Of a stretch of DNA of 64,000 nucleotides, positions 1 through 11,666 are shown piece after piece. Each line of letters opens with the position of its first letter. Positions within the stretch are counted from its first letter, which is position 1. The DNA is taken from the NCBI RefSeq assembly GCF_040581485.1, contig NC_090130.1, positions 17,177,656-17,241,655 of the forward strand, in the 5' to 3' direction. Under the pieces are notes generated by a model. The model searched no databases and was not told the DNA's origin. It saw only the letters and a program-made list of their open reading frames with translations. The position numbers and the translations under genes were made by a program. Source of the stretch: Linepithema humile (Eukaryota; Arthropoda; Insecta; Hymenoptera; Formicidae).

Positions 1-858
1 TGATGCGGAATTTCGACGGTATGCGGATTTTTCGATGCGGAATTACGACGGTGCGTAGTTAGCGAAGCGGATTCTTACGACACGGAATAACTCGTCGGTT
101 TGCCAGAGTTCGTTCGTGTGGTTTATCGGGAGACCCCAAATTAATAAAAATAATTTAAAAAAAAATAAATATTTATTCAATAGAGCATTTGGATTAATAA
201 TATAATTATAAAAGAAAATAGTAACAACGAGTACATGAGTATTTCTTTAACGGTCTAATATCTTAACGGTATAATTGGATACAACTATCGGAAATAAATA
301 TTTTAATACTGAGTAGACTGCGTAGTTTCTTAATCGTGTCGCGCGTTTGGCCGCAATTTAAATAATTATGAACATGATTAATTCTATTTAATTCTAAATC
401 GGTCGGTTCGTACGGTACGGAGCAAAGTAATAAAAAATAAGTGATACCGCGTATATCCGAGCCCTGCTGAGTTGTCGACGGTTGCCGGTGCGCTGTGTCC
501 GAAGACAGTGAGAGACTTCTCTCGTGCAAGGGATATCGGAAGTCGAACGCCGGGAACACCCGACCGAGGCAGAGAACGCCCTGCCCCTAGAACGACTATC
601 GGGATGGGAGCGAGTACGACCGGAGCTTCAGAGTGCGCCCTGAGGCTTGTCCGAGTCGTACTCGGGGGAATGATCTCGATCTGTTCCGCGAGCCGGCTTT
701 TATACCGGTCGCGCTACCCCCACTTGGGGTGCTACCCTACCCGGCAGCTACCCCTTCTCGGGCTTTTACCCTCGAGTTGGGGGATCGGAATGCGGCCCGA
801 AATGGGGGTGCTTACGTGGAGCCCGCGTGACGCTTAGTAACAGCGCGTGCTGTTACAA
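1..858 (-). mobile_element. LTR of a Gypsy-type retrotransposon, truncated by the window edge
   Basis: The right edge ends in CA after a short palindrome (838-858), so on the minus strand the LTR starts TGTAACAGC. A TATA box (TATAAAAG on the minus strand, 697-704) fits a U3 promoter pointing leftwards. The 21786-23199 solo LTR has the same design: TGTAAC plus palindrome at the start and the same TATA box. The LTR edge interrupts coding sequence of the element at 859-2925, so it inserted later. The left end lies outside the window, so solo LTR and full element cannot be told apart. ORFs within it on the plus strand look like chance. Confidence 0.55.
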
Positions 859-2925
859 AGTAAACTTTTTGCATGGGAAAAGCGTAAATAAATTTTTATC
901 GATGCGTAGTTTTTTGGTAGTATAGTCCTAAGATGCTTGATATTTTTGTAGGAAGTCGGCTCCGAGGATTCCGTCATATTCGATAGGAAAGTCGTCTTTT
1001 ATCACGTTTAATTCATGTTTAACATCTCTTGTTTTTAACGGAATAGTTGCTTGCATTACGCCTATAGTATCCGCTTTGTGCCCTGTTGCGCCAATGATTG
1101 TTATCTTTTTATTGTATATTATGGTTTCATCTTTCAATTTATTCAATTTTATTAGACTCATGGTAGCTCCTGTGTCGATCAACATATTTATTTTATCGTC
1201 AATCACTTCATTCATGGGTAGTGAAATCAGATCGAGCTCAGTGTGTGCATGATTTATCTCATCAGCTGTTAGTACCTTATGCTCTCGTACTGTCTTAGCT
1301 GTTGCTTTAATTGTTTTCCTTTCTGCATCGTTGTCCTCAGTCTTGCAATGCTTATTAGTTTTATTTATGGTATTTCGCGTGTTTGATTCTTCATTTATTT
1401 TCTTATTTTTAGTATATTCCGGTTTTCCGTTTAATATCCAACATTCGGTACGGTTATGTCCGGATTTCTTGCAATAATTACAATGTTTATCCAGCGTATT
1501 AAATCTTGATCCGCTCGGTTTAGGCAAAGTGAATTGATTACCGTAGCGGCTCGTTCGGCAATCGCGACCGTAATGTCCTTGCTTGCCGCATTTATGGCAT
1601 TGAATTGCCTTAGGATTATTAAAACTTTTATTCGCGTTGTACGCGGAATCACGTGGTCTTTTTAATTTTTCCTCTGCTTTGGCCCCTTCGATGGCTTCTT
1701 GCAGGGTTGCATATCGTTGCGCGCGTATTACCATTCGTATATCCTCGCGCAGTCCGTACACAAAGTTTTGTAGCGCTTGCTGTTTAACTGTATCTAATAT
1801 AGTGCGTTTATCTTGCGGTGTCTTTCCTGGACTGTCTGTTAGAGATTCGTATAGCTGCATCGCTAAATGGTCTGCTCGTGCCCCATATTCTACTGCACTT
1901 TCTCCGGGTCGTTGTTTCAAATGATTAAATTCAATTTGAATTGATGCAGGATTTTTCTTAGGGTAGTAAAAGCTTTCCAGTTCGTTTTTTAACTATTCAA
2001 ACGATCTGATATCTTTGATCTCAAAATTTATTAATGCTCTGCCTTGCAATTTAGTCGACATTATTACATCGAGTAGCTCGTCTGCGAACTCGGGCTTTAC
2101 ATACTTCATGGCACATGTACAAGCGTTTAGAAATGATTTTAAGTTCGTTCGTGACGTACCGTCAAAAATAGGTATTAAATTTATCGCGTTTTTTGATGTC
2201 ATGTAGCGTTGTGCGTCAGTGGATTGTCTGTTTCGTATGTCTTCAGTAGTTCGACCGTATGAAATGTCGGTTTCGCGTTCTTGTCGCGGATTTCGTTCGT
2301 GATGATGCGCATAAAGATACTCAAATAATGTCGCGATCTGTTCGCGCATTTCGTGCACTGTTTCTTCTAGTGCTAAGATCTGATTTTTATTTTTTGGGTG
2401 TGTTCCCGTTTGAAGTCCGCTGGCTTCGTTTTCTCTTGTATTTTGCTCCATTAACGCGGATATTTCGTTTTCTATTTCGATATCTGCCTCACTCTTCCTT
2501 CTTTGAGACATTTTTTCGTTTCGTCTTTCACGGATTTCGTTCGGATCAAATATGCTACTATCGTATGATGTTAGCTCAAACTCGCTGTAATCTGACACGC
2601 GGCTTGGTGTTTTACTAATGTAAGGTCTAGTCTTTTTAGTTTTTACTTCTATCACGGTATCGTTAAGAGCGGGAATTAAACTCGAATCGATATCTTCGAA
2701 AGTGTAATCTTGTTTAGTTTCTATGTTTGCATCTAATTCGTCGTCAGTATTACCGTCCGAGTTTGTGTATTGTAATGTACGGCGTACGTTATCGCTTATG
2801 TCGCGAGTCGCGTCTTCGATAATGCGTATCGAGTTTAACGCTGTGCGGATTGCGTGTCGCGCTTGGTTGCTTAATAGCCACGATCTATTTCGTATGGGAC
2901 CGGAGTCGCTTTCGCTTTTGTACAT
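859..2925 (-). pseudogene. Gag-protease of a Ty3/Gypsy-type retrotransposon, broken
   Basis: The minus-strand frame opens at 2925. It encodes a Gag with a CCHC zinc knuckle (CHKCGKQGHYGRDC, about 1565-1605) and a second cysteine-rich finger, then a retropepsin with active-site DTGAT near 1180 and the late motif ILGADFL near 945. One in-frame amber stop at 1993-1995 splits Gag. A second stop at 928-930 falls just after the protease, yet the frame still reads like the usual protease to reverse transcriptase linker until it is cut at 858. Reverse transcriptase, RNase H and integrase are absent. The gene sits downstream of the LTR at 3406-3999 and its primer site. It is dead: two stops and loss of most of pol. 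Confidence 0.8.
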
Positions 2926-3154
2926 TCACGCGTTTTTTTATATTTTATATAATAGTTCGGACTTACAGTAGTAGTAGTATGATCGCTCGCATGTTGCCTC
3001 GTCCTTAGCTGCGGTTCGCTGTCCGGCTGTAGATCGTAGGCTGTAGGTGTAGGTCGCTCGGCTGCTTTCTGCGGCTGGCTCCTATTTCGCTGACTTCGCT
3101 CGGCACTGCTTGGCTCTGGATAGTCTGCTGCTGCGCTGCTACTCTGCGTACCGT

Positions 3155-3304
3155 TGCGTTGGTCGGGGTCTTCTCGTTTCAATAATCTCTGTATTGAAAC
3201 TTGTCCGCCGACTATTTTGCACTCAATTTTCGGCTGCTTACTGCTGCGTTGGTCGGGGTCTTCTCGTTTCAATAATCTCCGTATTGAAACTTGTCCGCCG
3301 ACTA
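3155..3304 (-). repeat. Direct repeat of about 60 bp, two copies, in a retroelement leader
   Basis: Units at about 3155-3214 and 3245-3304 are nearly identical and lie 90 bp apart between the primer site and the gag start. Each contains an inverted repeat (GTTTCAAT...ATTGAAAC) able to form a hairpin. A reading frame crosses both copies, but it begins inside the LTR and is unlikely to be translated as such. Position suggests a packaging, dimerisation or translation signal of the retroelement RNA; this is inference. Confidence 0.6.
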
Positions 3305-3387
3305 ATTTTAACTTACTTAAATTTTTTCTTTTTGTTTCAGGCTCTGGACGTTCCGGGTTCCTGGTCCCGAAGGAGAGGCAGATTCCA

Positions 3388-3399
3388 CCGCTGCCACCA
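3388..3399 (-). promoter_or_regulatory. Candidate tRNA primer-binding site
   Basis: On the minus strand TGGTGGCAGCGG follows the LTR end by six bases. This is the expected place for a primer-binding site, and it starts with the TGG that pairs with tRNA CCA. The priming tRNA was not identified. Confidence 0.55.
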
Positions 3400-3405
3400 G
3401 AATTT

Positions 3406-3999
3406 TGTTGTGCCCTTGGTAATAGGGCACGGTTCGGGATCTGCCAAGGAGTTAGGCCGGGAATCCGCGAATAATCCTTTTTAGTTTTTTCGTAATAAAA
3501 CAATCTTCCACATATTTATTGATCTCTTGATTCATTACAAATTCTCTTACTAGTAGATAAACTAAGTTCCGTCAGGAATCCTTGCCTTAGTTTTAGTATT
3601 ACGGAGCCCCAAGTTACTCTTATTCGCTTTTAGCGAAATGTTATAATTCGCGTTCTTCTAGATTTGTGGTTCCAACGGACATACGTCCGTTTCTTGTGAC
3701 TGATAGTTTTAGACCCGCCGTCGTGATCTCGCGACGGCGATTTTATATGCGCGAAACTGCACTTGATTGCAGTTTTAACGATCTAACTTGCTGACGAAAT
3801 TCGATCGTTCATCAGCATTTTCGCGTAAAAGTGAATTAGGTTTTAGTTTTCGCTGCGCGATTCATCCGGTGTCTCGCATGAGCCGGAAACTGAATATTAG
3901 ATATCTTAATCTGATATGTAATAGATATCTTCTTATATTTTATTAATATATATATATTTTATTATTAATAATTGGTTGTGGTTCTTTGGACCCACAACA
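3406..3999 (-). mobile_element. 5' LTR of the broken Gypsy-type element
   Basis: The segment is bounded by the inverted termini TGTTGTG...CACAACA (594 bp), with a primer site immediately inside on the minus strand. This marks it as the upstream LTR of the gag-protease element at 859-3405. No matching downstream LTR is present because the element was cut at 858. A few internal plus-strand ORFs are ignored as chance. Confidence 0.7.
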
Positions 4000-4951
4000 A
4001 TATTTATATCACTACTTATATGTCACTTTATATTATGCCATCAATATGTTTTCAATGAATAATTGAGGCGATCTTCTGCATGCCGAAACCATTCTTAGAT
4101 AACTTTCTGCATCTAATGAAGACTGCAATTTTCTACCATAGAAATGTAATCTGAAATTATTACAAAATTATGTTTAAATTACAATTCTTTTATATTTTAA
4201 TATTGAAAACTGTTGTTAAAATGTAAAGAATTAAATGTAACAATTGTTGCATTTAAATTATCAGATTGATCTAACAATGCATATATTGATTTGTTTTTCA
4301 TAATTGAAATTTATTTAAAGAAAAGTAACTAATTTACTGTGTTAATTATAACATACTTTTTAAACTTATGTTTATAATATTTTTGTTTTTAATTACCTGT
4401 AATAATGCTAGCAAATGTTGTGTCTTTTGTAGGTGTTGATTGTTTTTTTCCTGTTCACAACTGTTTTTTGGAAACGTTGTAATCTAAAATAAATTTCAGA
4501 ATATTTCTCGTCTGATTAGCACATGTAGTTCCTTCAATTGTTAAAATTTTCTTTTTTTGCAACATAAAAACCAGATGTGAAATAGTAATTTATTTATCCA
4601 AATAGGATACTAAATTCTATATTGAAATGCGCCGTAATAGTTTAGTTTTAAAGCAACATTGAATAAAAAATTTACAAACTGTTTTCTGATTTCCCTGTCT
4701 TGTTGAAACTCCTCTTCAAATTTGCAATAATCTTCTATAGTCATCAGAGGTAAAGGAGGTAATTATTTTGTGTCACATTTAAGAATACTCTCACATGCAA
4801 TGTCCTGATAAATAAGTATATGTAATTACACATAATAATAGTATTAAATTATACGTAATAATATCATTAAATACATCTATTTAATGAATTATATTATACG
4901 TATAATATAAGTACAGTAGTTCATAATATTGTTACATAAATAATATATATC
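4000..4951. other. AT-rich spacer, nothing recognised
   Basis: No ORF with family features and no clear repeat boundary. It is rich in A/T runs, with a short ATTAT/ATAAT-rich stretch at 4830-4960. Confidence 0.5.
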
Positions 4952-5131
4952 TATGGCTTGGTACAAGAAGTGCCAATATCAAATTTTAAAATGTCAAAAT
5001 CTAAATAAAAATGAAGGTAACAGCTTCCACTTATACATCAAGTTATTTAATCATAAACTAAAAAAATTTTTAACTGGACATATCTCAAGTTGATGAATAT
5101 TGACATTGGCACTTCTTTCATCAAGCCATAG
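4952..5131. mobile_element. Palindromic MITE, about 180 bp
   Basis: The terminal inverted repeats CTATGGCTTG and CAAGCCATAG continue imperfectly inwards (GAAGTGCCAATATCA against TGACATTGGCACTTC). The flanks are TA-rich, which would fit a TA target duplication. There is no coding capacity. Confidence 0.65.
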
Positions 5132-6045
5132 GTATATATTAAGAATCAAATACTTATCGGGTTTTTAGCATTTTCGTAGTACAAATTTTTTCACATTGTG
5201 ACGACAGATCGTGCTCGATTTCGTTTCTGCTCGTTCGCTGCGTTTTTGCTGCCACACTGCTAGCATATTCATAATATTTAGCACACTGGGTTCAAGCATA
5301 CTGCAATAAAATTATAGGTTACAGAATTATTATTACCATTATAGAGTATTAATTATAATTTAAATTTACCGTTATTTATAATTTTATATATTTTATATAT
5401 TAAAATAATAATTAATTAAAAAACAATGATTACCTTGGATTAAGAATGTTATTTTCGACCCGGTTGGGTGAAGTGGTTATTCTAATCTATAAACGTCAAA
5501 CACAGCATAAGAGACATATATAGGTTAAAGAATTATTAATATAAAATATAAACTACAGTTTCAAATTACCTTATATTACTTTATTATTATTACCTGACAG
5601 TCTATCGCCTCATCAACTTGGATTCCTTGAAGCCCTTTGTTTTACAATATTTCATTCAAGCACTCTACAATTAATGCCTTGTCTAGATCGGAGGATGATT
5701 TTACTTGTGGCTCATTTTTTTATCAATTAAAAAAAATTATTTGAGTCAAACTATCCACTCCACAAATAGAATCATTCACCGGTCTAAATTAGGCATAACT
5801 GAATGAAATTGTAGGTTATGCATCTCTCCCAGAATTGCCATAGCAGACGACTTTATAAGTCCTTTTAGTGATGTCTTACAAAAAATCCGTCAGACGTCTG
5901 TACATCGTCTTTAGGTAATGTCTCAAACACGTAATGAAAAAGACGACTACAGAACGTCGTTAAGACATGCGTGTTGTGTGGGATAATATTATTTAAAGTA
6001 CAGTCCAATAAAAACTGTTAAAATTGAACATTATATATAATAACA
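5132..6045. other. AT-rich spacer
   Basis: No gene seen. Short degenerate inverted stretches with GACGTCTG-like words at 5860-5980 resemble the neighbouring MITE at 6046-6166 and may be a decayed relative. Confidence 0.4.
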
Positions 6046-6166
6046 TCCCAGACAGCACAATATATCCAAAAGACGTCCAGAGGGTATCCCAAAGACGTTT
6101 TTGGGACGACAGGACATCCTCTGGATATCCTTTGGATGTATTTTGCACATGTGTGCTGTCTGGGAT
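6046..6166. mobile_element. Short palindromic MITE with CCCAGACAGCACA ends
   Basis: The left end TCCCAGACAGCACA is mirrored by TGTGCTGTCTGGGA on the right. The interior (AGACGTCCAGAGG, CCTCTGGATATCC) is also self-complementary, so the whole 121 bp can fold back. The flanks are AT-rich and similar to each other. It is non-coding. Confidence 0.65.
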
Positions 6167-7534
6167 ATATAATAACACATATAATAACATATTTCTTTTT
6201 TACTGTAATAAAAATAAATTTATATTTGATGTGTATTTTAGATACCAAAGTAAACGCACAAAATAAGGCTAATTGTAAGTATTTAAAAAAAGTATATATA
6301 TTAAAAAAGAGTATTGCAAATCACAAAATTAATGTTGTTTCTTTTATCAAAATTTTTTTACAAATGATACATACAAAAAATTAAAAATACCTTTATATTT
6401 TATGTTTTATAAATAAGTTATATGACATATGTCATACGTCATAACTTATTTATACATAATATAAGTTATATGACGTATTCATTTATTATAAAAATATATA
6501 CAATATACAAAATATTATGCTTTTGTGTTTAACTTTTTACATAGATATTTTTATGTAAATATACATAATATGGAGCACATAATATACATAATATATACAC
6601 ACGAAGCACATAAATAAAAGTATTTTACAGAAATTAGAATATAAATGTATGTAATTAAATAATGAAAATGTTGCAAAAATGTTGCAAAATTAATATATAA
6701 TACATACACTTTTTTATCCTTTGGAGTGTCTTCAACCTATTTTCAGTCAGGTTTCTTAGCATATAATACACACACATAACTACACACGCACACTACCTAA
6801 AAGATTCTGATGTATATGACAGATAGCACTAAGAACTATATAGCGTTTCTCTGATATTATCCGGGAACTAATTTATTGCTGTTTTTTTGTCTGTTATACC
6901 GATATTGGACACACACGTATGTAAAAATAGTCGGACATAAATCAAGAGACACGGTAGTGTCTCGCGCCAAGTTCACGCGCAGCGCAAGACCGACCGTGTA
7001 TCTTTACGCGAGCACATGAGCTGATAGGAGTCGAGATTTTCATATCTCAATAATGCGTGGACCGATCGAATTTATAATAGGCTCAATCGATAGAGCACAT
7101 GCGATTTACATAATAAAAGTATCTTTACTTTTTTTGTACATGCTTTCTAAAAAAATATATTAATTGCCAAAGTTTGCCAAAGTCGAAATATGCCGAAATC
7201 TATGTAAGTCTTGGTCGTCGTCGTCGTCGTCGTCTGTTCGTCATCCTTCTCTAATATATAAGTTTTTTCTTTGTCAACTAGAAGCATCAAAATGCGACAT
7301 GGTTGTCCTTTTCTACATCCCGTGAAATGTCGATTCCCGCATAAAGCCGTAATCACACGATGCACGATTTTCATGCCTGCTTTTGTGCATTCTGACCGAT
7401 GCATTGTACGTTGCTCAGTTTGCTGTTTGAAATGCTATATAAACTCATCACACGGAGGTGGCAAGCATGATGGCTCAGTAGCATAGTATGCCTTGTCTAT
7501 ATATGGATAAACAATATATTGAATATATGAAAAT

Positions 7535-9295
7535 ATGGATAAACATATATTGGATCTATATTTGATCAATAAAATTCAGCAACGACGACAATTAGCTGCT
7601 TTAGCTGTATTATTAAATTGTGAAAAAAAAAAGAAAAATGATAAACGCAAGGAAATATGGAATCGAAAGTGGCTGCAAAAAAGATATGAGGGAAGAGGAA
7701 TGTTACACATGATACAAGAGGAAATTCGGTACGTTTAATGTAAATTAAATCTATTATATATAAAATATATAAATCTGGTAAAAAATTGAGTTTACGGTAT
7801 TGTCGATATGATATATTTCCTAATTTTCAAGTACGCTAATTGTAACGTTTAATTACTTTTAATCACACAAACAGTTTTAAAATTATTATATTTTTTATCA
7901 AAATAAAAGAGACAAACCGTAAACTAATTATTTATTACAAATTTATATATAAAGTAAATTTTTACTACTTAATACATTAATTTTTATTACTTTTTTAAAT
8001 TTAAGTTTGCAAGATCCTAAGTCCTATAAAAATTTTTATCGAATGGATGAAAATCTTTTTGAAGAACTATTAATTCGAGTTACTCCTCATATACAAAGAA
8101 AAGACACTGTAATGCGTCAGGCTATAACTCCTCGTCAAAGGTAAATAATTATAATAAATAAATAAATAATTTAATTAATATATTTTTTAAATATGTATTT
8201 AATAAAATTGCTTAATTTAATAAATATTTCTTAAATATGTTTTTAATAAAATTGCTGTTATAGATTAGCTGCTACATTACGCTTCCTGGCATCAGGAAAT
8301 TCACTTCAGGATCTTTCTTTTGCAGTACGCATAGCTCCTAATACACTTTCGTTGATTATTCCTGATACATTAAGAGCAATAATCCTTGAGCTTCAAGACG
8401 AGTATATCAAAGTACATTATTATAATATTATTCCTAAACAAAAATTTTTCTTATATATTAATATTATTATATATATCTTTTCTTTAAAACTTTATTTTAG
8501 TGTCCTAATAGTGAACAGAAATGGGCTGAAATTGAAAGTGAATTTAATATTTTATGGCAGTTTCCTCACTGTATTGGAGCACTAGACGGGAAGCACATAA
8601 ATTTTCGTCCCCCGAGAAAAAGTGGATCTTTTTATAGAAATTATAAAAATACAGATAGTATAATACTTATGGCCCTTGTTGATGCCACATACAAATTTAT
8701 ATTTGTTGATATCGGTAGAAATGGACGGATGAATGATAGTGCAGTATTTAGAGACAGTGAACTTGCACAGCATTTAAATAATGGTTCTTTAAATTTACCT
8801 GAACCTAGCTCTTTGCCTGGGGACACAACCAATCAATCAATACCTTTCGTTATAGTTGCGGATGATGCTTTTTCCCTATCGAACAATTTAATGAAACCAT
8901 ATCCTGAACGTGGGTTAACTCACTGTCAAAGAATTTTCAACTATCGTCTGAGTAGGGCACGAAGAATAGTAGAAAATGTTTTTGGAATGCTAGCAAACAG
9001 ATTCAGAATTCTTCTCAGCACAATTGCTTTTTCAGTTGATAAAGTAGAATTAATTACTCTTACATGTTGCATTTTACATAATTTTATTTTGTCTCGAAGA
9101 CCATTTTTGGATAATATAGTTACAAATTATTCTGAAATTGATTCTCAGTGTCATCTTACTAATTTAACTAGGCAACAAGGAGGCAATAATCCTACTAGAA
9201 GTGCTAAAGCAATCAGAGATCATTTTATGAACTATTTTAATACTACTGGTTCTGTGTCATGGCAGAATGAGGCTGTGCAAAAAGGAAACTATTAA
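7535..9295 (+). CDS. Harbinger transposase (HARBI1-like DDE nuclease), four exons
   Basis: Cuts and joins the Harbinger element in the nucleus. Exons are inferred at 7535-7728, 8006-8140, 8264-8411 and 8501-9295, all with GT-AG borders and a continuous frame of 423 residues. The N-terminal half is helical with the family block SYKNFYRMDENLFEELL. The DDE domain shows GALDGKH (first Asp, about 8575), FVIVADDAF (second Asp, about 8850) and RRIVENVFGML (Glu, about 8965), followed by LTCCILHNFIL. No stops or frameshifts were seen. The plus-strand gene faces the MADF-type gene. The start at 7535 is the first ATG of the opening exon; an upstream non-coding exon is possible. Confidence 0.88.
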
Positions 9296-9674
9296 TTTAG
9301 TTTGTGAAGAAATATTAAAGAAATATTTATTGTAAAAAAATAGTTAGCTTTTATCATAAACGTACATAAGTGATTATTATAAACATACATAACATTATAA
9401 GCGTACATAACATTAAAAATAAATTACTTTTTTTATATATTATGCATATACTTATTATATCCATATCAATTTCTATGTTATTTTTATTTATTAATTCTTT
9501 ACTTAAAAGAAATCAACAGATCCACATAGAAGTAAGTTTTGAAAACAAACACAAAAATTAAAATTAAAGATTTTATGCTTGAAAAAAAAAAATATTTTTA
9601 TATATTTTTCCAATATAACAAAGTCTAATAAATGTACTCAAATTTTATAATACCATAATAAATGCAAAGCTTGT

Positions 9675-11204
9675 TTACATTTTTCTTGACATTACCATCG
9701 CAATGATATCTGATAATAGTTTATCCTGTTCTTTTTCATCTTTAATTTTTTTTATTACTGACGCCACGAATTCCAAACCCAAGTCAATTGAATCTTTTTC
9801 TTTCGAAGAAGGTAAAACTATAGGTTTATTTAGACAGTCAATTATTTTTTCAACAGTATTATCAGAAATATCTTTTTTAGTCGCGATTCTTCGACGTTTA
9901 GATGAACTCATACTGGAGGTAGAAGTGCATAAAGAGGATGGCGGTTGAGATGAAGATGGCGAACTTGTTAATGAATTGCATAAAGTTACTTCAGTAAATT
10001 CATTTGGTAATGTTGATGTAGTTATTGCATTGTTGCAAGATATGCTTTCTAAATTAGAAATCTCGACACCCGAAAATTCATTTTCGGGAGAAATATTTGG
10101 AGAATATTCAGATTTGTTATATTCTTCTTGTTTAAAATTTTCATTTTGAGGATATTCATCTGTATTGATCAATATTGTAAAATCTTCAAAAGTTTCATCA
10201 ATATCAATTTCTTTACTCGTTTCTTGAATATTATCCATAAATGACAAGTTTGAAGTAGCCTACAATGTGAATAATGAATAAGTTCAAGATCTTTATTATA
10301 TCTTTAAATGTTATACTTTTATATATTTTAATATTTTTTTATGTAATAATATTTTTTTATTAGTGTATTACATTTTTTTTATTGTTGTTTCCATCAATTT
10401 TTGTGGATGTACTTTTCCGTGGAACAAAATGTTCTTCTAAAAATGTGAGCAACTCAAAATACCAAAGATTAGGAATATAAATCTAAAATGAAGAGGATGA
10501 CACTGAATTAAAATAACGGTTAAGATAGTACATTAATAGCAAATTTGATTATCTGCTATTACACTGAATTAGAGTGTACATCCAAAACTATTATACAAAA
10601 TTATTATATATGAAATTATTTATATGAAATTATTATGTATAGAATTATTATATGAAATACTTAAAAGAAGCATATAAGCATTTTAAGTTATTAATTTTAA
10701 TGATAAATATTATAATAATTAATGATAAATGATACTGTCACACTAATTAGCTGAATATAAATTATTTATTTTATTGTTAAAAAGTAGTTATATTATGCTA
10801 TTGTATTTAAATACTTTATACTTTATACAGCCTTTAATATGCATTAATTTTAGTATAATACAAATGAGCAAATTCGCTATAAGTAAAATACTCACATCAT
10901 CCGTTCCACTTCCACTTTTCATTGATTCTTTTCGTTTTTTATTTTCAGTATTAAATCCATTTCTTAACGAATGTATTTTATTCATACAATCCTTGATTTG
11001 TGTATTTAGTCGTACTTTTTGTACTTCGTTAGTTATTCGTTGCAAAGCTTCATTTCGTAAATGTTTATTATGATAATTTGGATGCTTCACAGCATATAAA
11101 GTAGGTTCATTTTTATATGCATCTATTAATACATTAATTTCTTTTTTAGTCCACATTTTTAGTCTTGCGTTTGACACATAACCTTTATTGCGCTTTACTG
11201 CCAA
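9675..11204 (-). CDS. MADF/Myb-like accessory protein of Harbinger, three exons
   Basis: Known Harbinger elements carry a second protein with a Myb/SANT or MADF fold that binds the ends and helps import the transposase. Inferred exons are 10896-11204, 10372-10482 and 9675-10259, all phase 0, giving about 334 residues. The first exon holds the trihelix (KMWTKKEINVLIDAYKNEP ... RNEALQRITNEV ... CMNKIHSLRNGF). The second encodes the conserved IPNLWYFELLTFLEEH. The last is acidic then Ser-rich, with a basic KRRRIATKK patch and a BESS-like C-terminus (EQDKLLSDIIAMVMSRK). The minus-strand gene converges on the transposase. The frame is open throughout once introns are removed. Confidence 0.8.
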
Positions 11205-11666
11205 TTAATCACGTGATTGTTTCTAACGTTTTGATTGATGCATGCAAAGAAACGAGCATGAAATAATGCACCATATCAAACATAGAAATCAAGCATGGTA
11301 GCATACTCTGCTTAATGCAAGGAGATGCCTAGCATGCATCAATGCAGGCATAGCAGCATGCAAGCCCATCATGCAGGAAATCGTGCATCGTGTGATTACA
11401 GCTTAAGAGCGTCTTTTTTCTTTCCTTTCTTTTTCTAAAAGATGTCTGTCCTTTTCCAACATGGCGGCGCTCAGACCTGTCAGCTCGCAGCTTTGATGAT
11501 ACTAATCACATTGATATAATTAATATCGGTCGTAAAATATATATGTAACGTGTTGTGGAGACGAATAGAGATAGTGTATATCAAAATAATAATATTCTTT
11601 ATAAAAAAAATTTTTCTCGTCTTGAAGTGCAGAAGTGTAGCAACACACATGCTGACAACACTCTTA

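Larger units (their letters stand above)
7345..11403 (+). mobile_element. PIF/Harbinger DNA transposon, apparently complete
   Basis: Termini are inverted repeats starting AGCYGTAATCACACG (7345 onward; mirrored up to 11403), flanked on both sides by TAA (7342-7344 and 11404-11406), the 3-bp duplication typical of PIF/Harbinger. The 4,059 bp contain two convergent, intron-bearing genes: a DDE transposase on plus and a MADF-type protein on minus. That is the standard two-gene layout of the superfamily. Subterminal regions are crowded with GCATGC/TGCAT words in both orientations, plausible binding sites for the accessory protein. Both reading frames look open after splicing, so it may be recently active. 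Confidence 0.88.
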
